Assembly: GCA_012512495.1 (NCBI GenBank)
Contig: JAAZEC010000015.1
Span: 1 to 5,962, forward strand
Source of the DNA: Erysipelothrix sp.
GTDB taxonomy: Bacteria; Bacillota_I; Bacilli_A; Erysipelotrichales; Erysipelotrichaceae
Direction: 5' to 3'
DNA length: 5,962 nucleotides
A program made the position numbers and the translations under genes. Of this stretch, positions 4,500 through 5,962 are shown piece by piece. The notes below the pieces were generated by a model. It saw only the letters and a program-made list of their open reading frames with translations, was not told the DNA's origin and ran no database searches. The stretch's first letter is position 1. Each line of letters starts with the position of its first letter.

Positions 4500-4889
4500 A
4501 TGGATTATACATTTTCAACCCCAATGCTGGTCTTTCCAGCCACTTCACTCTTAATGCTCGCGTACACGAACCGCTTTCTGACACTCTCACAGCTGGTCAG
4601 GGAACTCTACGATCGAGCTAAACAGACAAACTCCGAGAGTGATTTAGCTCAAGTCAACAACTTCCGTTTACGGCTAAAGATAACCCGCCTATTACAGATT
4701 TTTGGTGCGTTGTCCTTTGCGGTATCGATTATTTCCATGTTTGTCTTCCCCTTCAGTGAACAAATATCCTTTGGGGTTTTCATCTTGAGCCTCGTCTTCC
4801 TGTTAATCTCTATTACCTTACTAATTCTCGAGCTGCACGTTTCAATTCAGGCTATCAACATCCAGTTGGACGATATCGACGACGCTTAG
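4500..4889 (+). CDS. DUF2721-type three-helix membrane protein
   Basis: This 129-residue protein resembles the DUF2721 family of small integral membrane proteins, whose function I do not know. The N-terminal signature is present: PMLVFPATSLLMLAYTNRFL (residues 8-27). Hydrophobic segments lie at about 8-23, 66-84 and 91-112. Between the first two is a basic cytosolic-type segment (about 51-65, NNFRLRLKITR) typical of the family. The start at 4500 is chosen for its GAGGAG SD (4487-4492, seven bases upstream). The same frame is open back to a TTG at 4440, but that part has no SD and reads into the divergent promoter. The last 16 codons overlap, antisense, the end of the convergent ABC-F gene, and I see no terminator after the stop. 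Confidence 0.85.
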   Translation: MDYTFSTPMLVFPATSLLMLAYTNRFLTLSQLVRELYDRAKQTNSESDLAQVNNFRLRLKITRLLQIFGALSFAVSIISMFVFPFSEQISFGVFILSLVFLLISITLLILELHVSIQAINIQLDDIDDA

Positions 4890-5962
4890 TCCAGACTGGC
4901 TTAACTCATAGACTGTGTCACAGGTCTCCCTTAGAAACAGTCGATCATGGCTAATGCTGATGAGGCAGCCCTGATAGTCCTTCAACATCCTGCGAAGCTC
5001 TGGATTACTTAAGGGTGACAGATTCCTGGTCGGCTCATCCAACAACAGGACATTACAGTCACCTAGGATAAAATTCGCCAGATATAGCTTAGCCTTTTGG
5101 CCCCCTGACAGATTGCTGATGCTCTGTGTCATTTCCGTATAAGTGAATTTCAAGGCTCCCAAATAGTTGTGAATCAAATCCTGTTCGCTCTTCTCATGCG
5201 TGCTGGATAAGAAACTTAAGGGAGTCTTTTCTATGTCAAAGCGACTCTCATAATCCTGTGGCATCACACCCACCTTCAACTCTGTTTTCGCTTGAAGTCT
5301 TTCTTCGATAACCTTCAACAGGGTGGTCTTTCCTGAGCCATTATCACCGATAATACCGACATGTTCCTGGGCACTAATATACAGATCATAGGAAGGTATC
5401 AAAATCCTGTTACCGACTCTCAACTTCTCTTTCTCCATGGAGACAATCTCCTTGGAAGCAGGTAATGCCTTCACGTTGAACTGGAGGTTAATGGCTTCCT
5501 CGAAGTCTGGCTTCACAACTTGCCTAGTTTCCTCTTTCTCGTAGCGTTTCTCTTTTGACTTAATGGATTTCATCTTCTTCTTTAACAACCTTCCACCACT
5601 TGGATCCTGGCGACTGATGCTTCTGAGATCGTGTTGGACCTTCTCGAACTGTCGCTGGAGCTTCTGATCCCTTTCTTTGGCCATTCTTCTTTGATCAATG
5701 GCTATCTGACGATCTTTATTAAGTCGATGGACACGATCTTCAATGTAGTCGAAGTAACTCAGTGAAGAAAGAGTATGGCGAGCTCTGGTCTTGCGATGAG
5801 TGTTCTCCAAGTGCACAATCCTGGTGGCACACTTCTGGATGAGAAGTTCATCATGGGAGACAAAGAGAAGGGGTTGTTCTAGCTTCAGAATGAATTCTTC
5901 TAACCAGTAAATGGTTTTCAAATCGATATCATTGGAGGGTTCATCCAGTAGATAGATGTCAG
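4842..5962 (-). CDS. ABC-F family ATPase, C-terminal part (5' end outside window)
   Basis: ABC-F proteins are soluble twin-ATPase proteins that bind the ribosomal E site; members act in translation control or protect against ribosome-targeting drugs. The frame is open to the window edge, giving 372 codons from base 5960. They cover the end of domain 1 with Walker B IYLLDEPSND (2-11) and H-loop SHDE (35-38). Next is a charged coiled-coil linker (about 68-148) whose tip DPSGGRLLKKKMKSIKSK is the P-site tRNA-facing motif. Domain 2 is complete: Walker A GDNGSGKTT (205-213), Q-loop glutamine (235), signature LSGGQ (284-288), Walker B VLLLDEP (304-310) and H-loop SHD (337-339). The domain 2 D-loop reads RNLSPLS instead of the usual NHLD. 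There are no transmembrane segments. Resistance or housekeeping role cannot be decided. The ATG-less start at 5921 (TTG) is internal and not the real one. Confidence 0.93.
   Translation of the reverse strand, partial: DIYLLDEPSNDIDLKTIYWLEEFILKLEQPLLFVSHDELLIQKCATRIVHLENTHRKTRARHTLSSLSYFDYIEDRVHRLNKDRQIAIDQRRMAKERDQKLQRQFEKVQHDLRSISRQDPSGGRLLKKKMKSIKSKEKRYEKEETRQVVKPDFEEAINLQFNVKALPASKEIVSMEKEKLRVGNRILIPSYDLYISAQEHVGIIGDNGSGKTTLLKVIEERLQAKTELKVGVMPQDYESRFDIEKTPLSFLSSTHEKSEQDLIHNYLGALKFTYTEMTQSISNLSGGQKAKLYLANFILGDCNVLLLDEPTRNLSPLSNPELRRMLKDYQGCLISISHDRLFLRETCDTVYELSQSGLSVVDIVQLDVDSLN

Noticed and set aside
4905..4930. Near-palindrome around GACTGTGTCACAGGTC after the DUF2721 stop as a terminator
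   Set aside because: Pairing is interrupted and no T run follows; it also lies inside the ABC-F coding sequence.
5919..5921. TTG at 5921 as the start of the ABC-F gene
   Set aside because: The frame continues upstream through a Walker B motif (LLDEPSND) to the window edge, so this codon is an internal leucine.

Overview
The window looks like a chromosomal segment from a low-GC Gram-positive bacterium (Bacillota). The signs are strong AGGAGG-type ribosome binding sites, a classical S10 ribosomal-protein operon order, intrinsic terminators with long T tracts, a lipobox lipoprotein and an ABC-F protein. The ribosomal proteins are clearly bacterial. An Erysipelotrichia-like lineage is my best guess from the style of L3 and L23, but that is weak inference.

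Region 1 (1-2769, minus strand) is the head of the S10 operon, transcribed from right to left: promoter (about 2741-2769), a structured leader of roughly 120 nt, then rpsJ, rplC, rplD, rplW and rplB. The window edge cuts rplB. From rpsJ to rplW the genes are tightly packed. The SDs of rplC and rplD lie on or beside the stop codon of the gene before, and rplD and rplW share one base in TAATG. These features suggest translational coupling.

Region 2 (2791-3591, minus strand) is a small independent unit: a promoter with an extended -10, a leader of about 130 nt, a possible 29-codon ORF whose TGA overlaps the next ATG, an unrecognised 158-residue lipoprotein gene with four cysteines in the mature part, and a terminator. 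That terminator plus its flank is a degenerate second copy of the dut 3' end and dut terminator, so the lipoprotein unit sits between two direct repeats.

Region 3 (3605-4449, minus strand) holds dut (trimeric dUTPase) and a short YjdJ-type GNAT acetyltransferase gene. Each has its own terminator, and in both the stop codon lies inside the terminator stem.

Region 4 (4440-5962) holds a three-helix membrane protein of DUF2721 type, on the plus strand and divergent from the GNAT gene. It is convergent with, and overlaps by 48 bp, the 3' end of a truncated ABC-F ATPase gene on the minus strand. No tRNA, rRNA, CRISPR array, insertion sequence or phage gene is visible. The ribosomal proteins make translation machinery, dUTPase keeps uracil out of DNA, and ABC-F proteins act on the ribosome. 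The lipoprotein, GNAT and DUF2721 genes have no clear functional tie to these.
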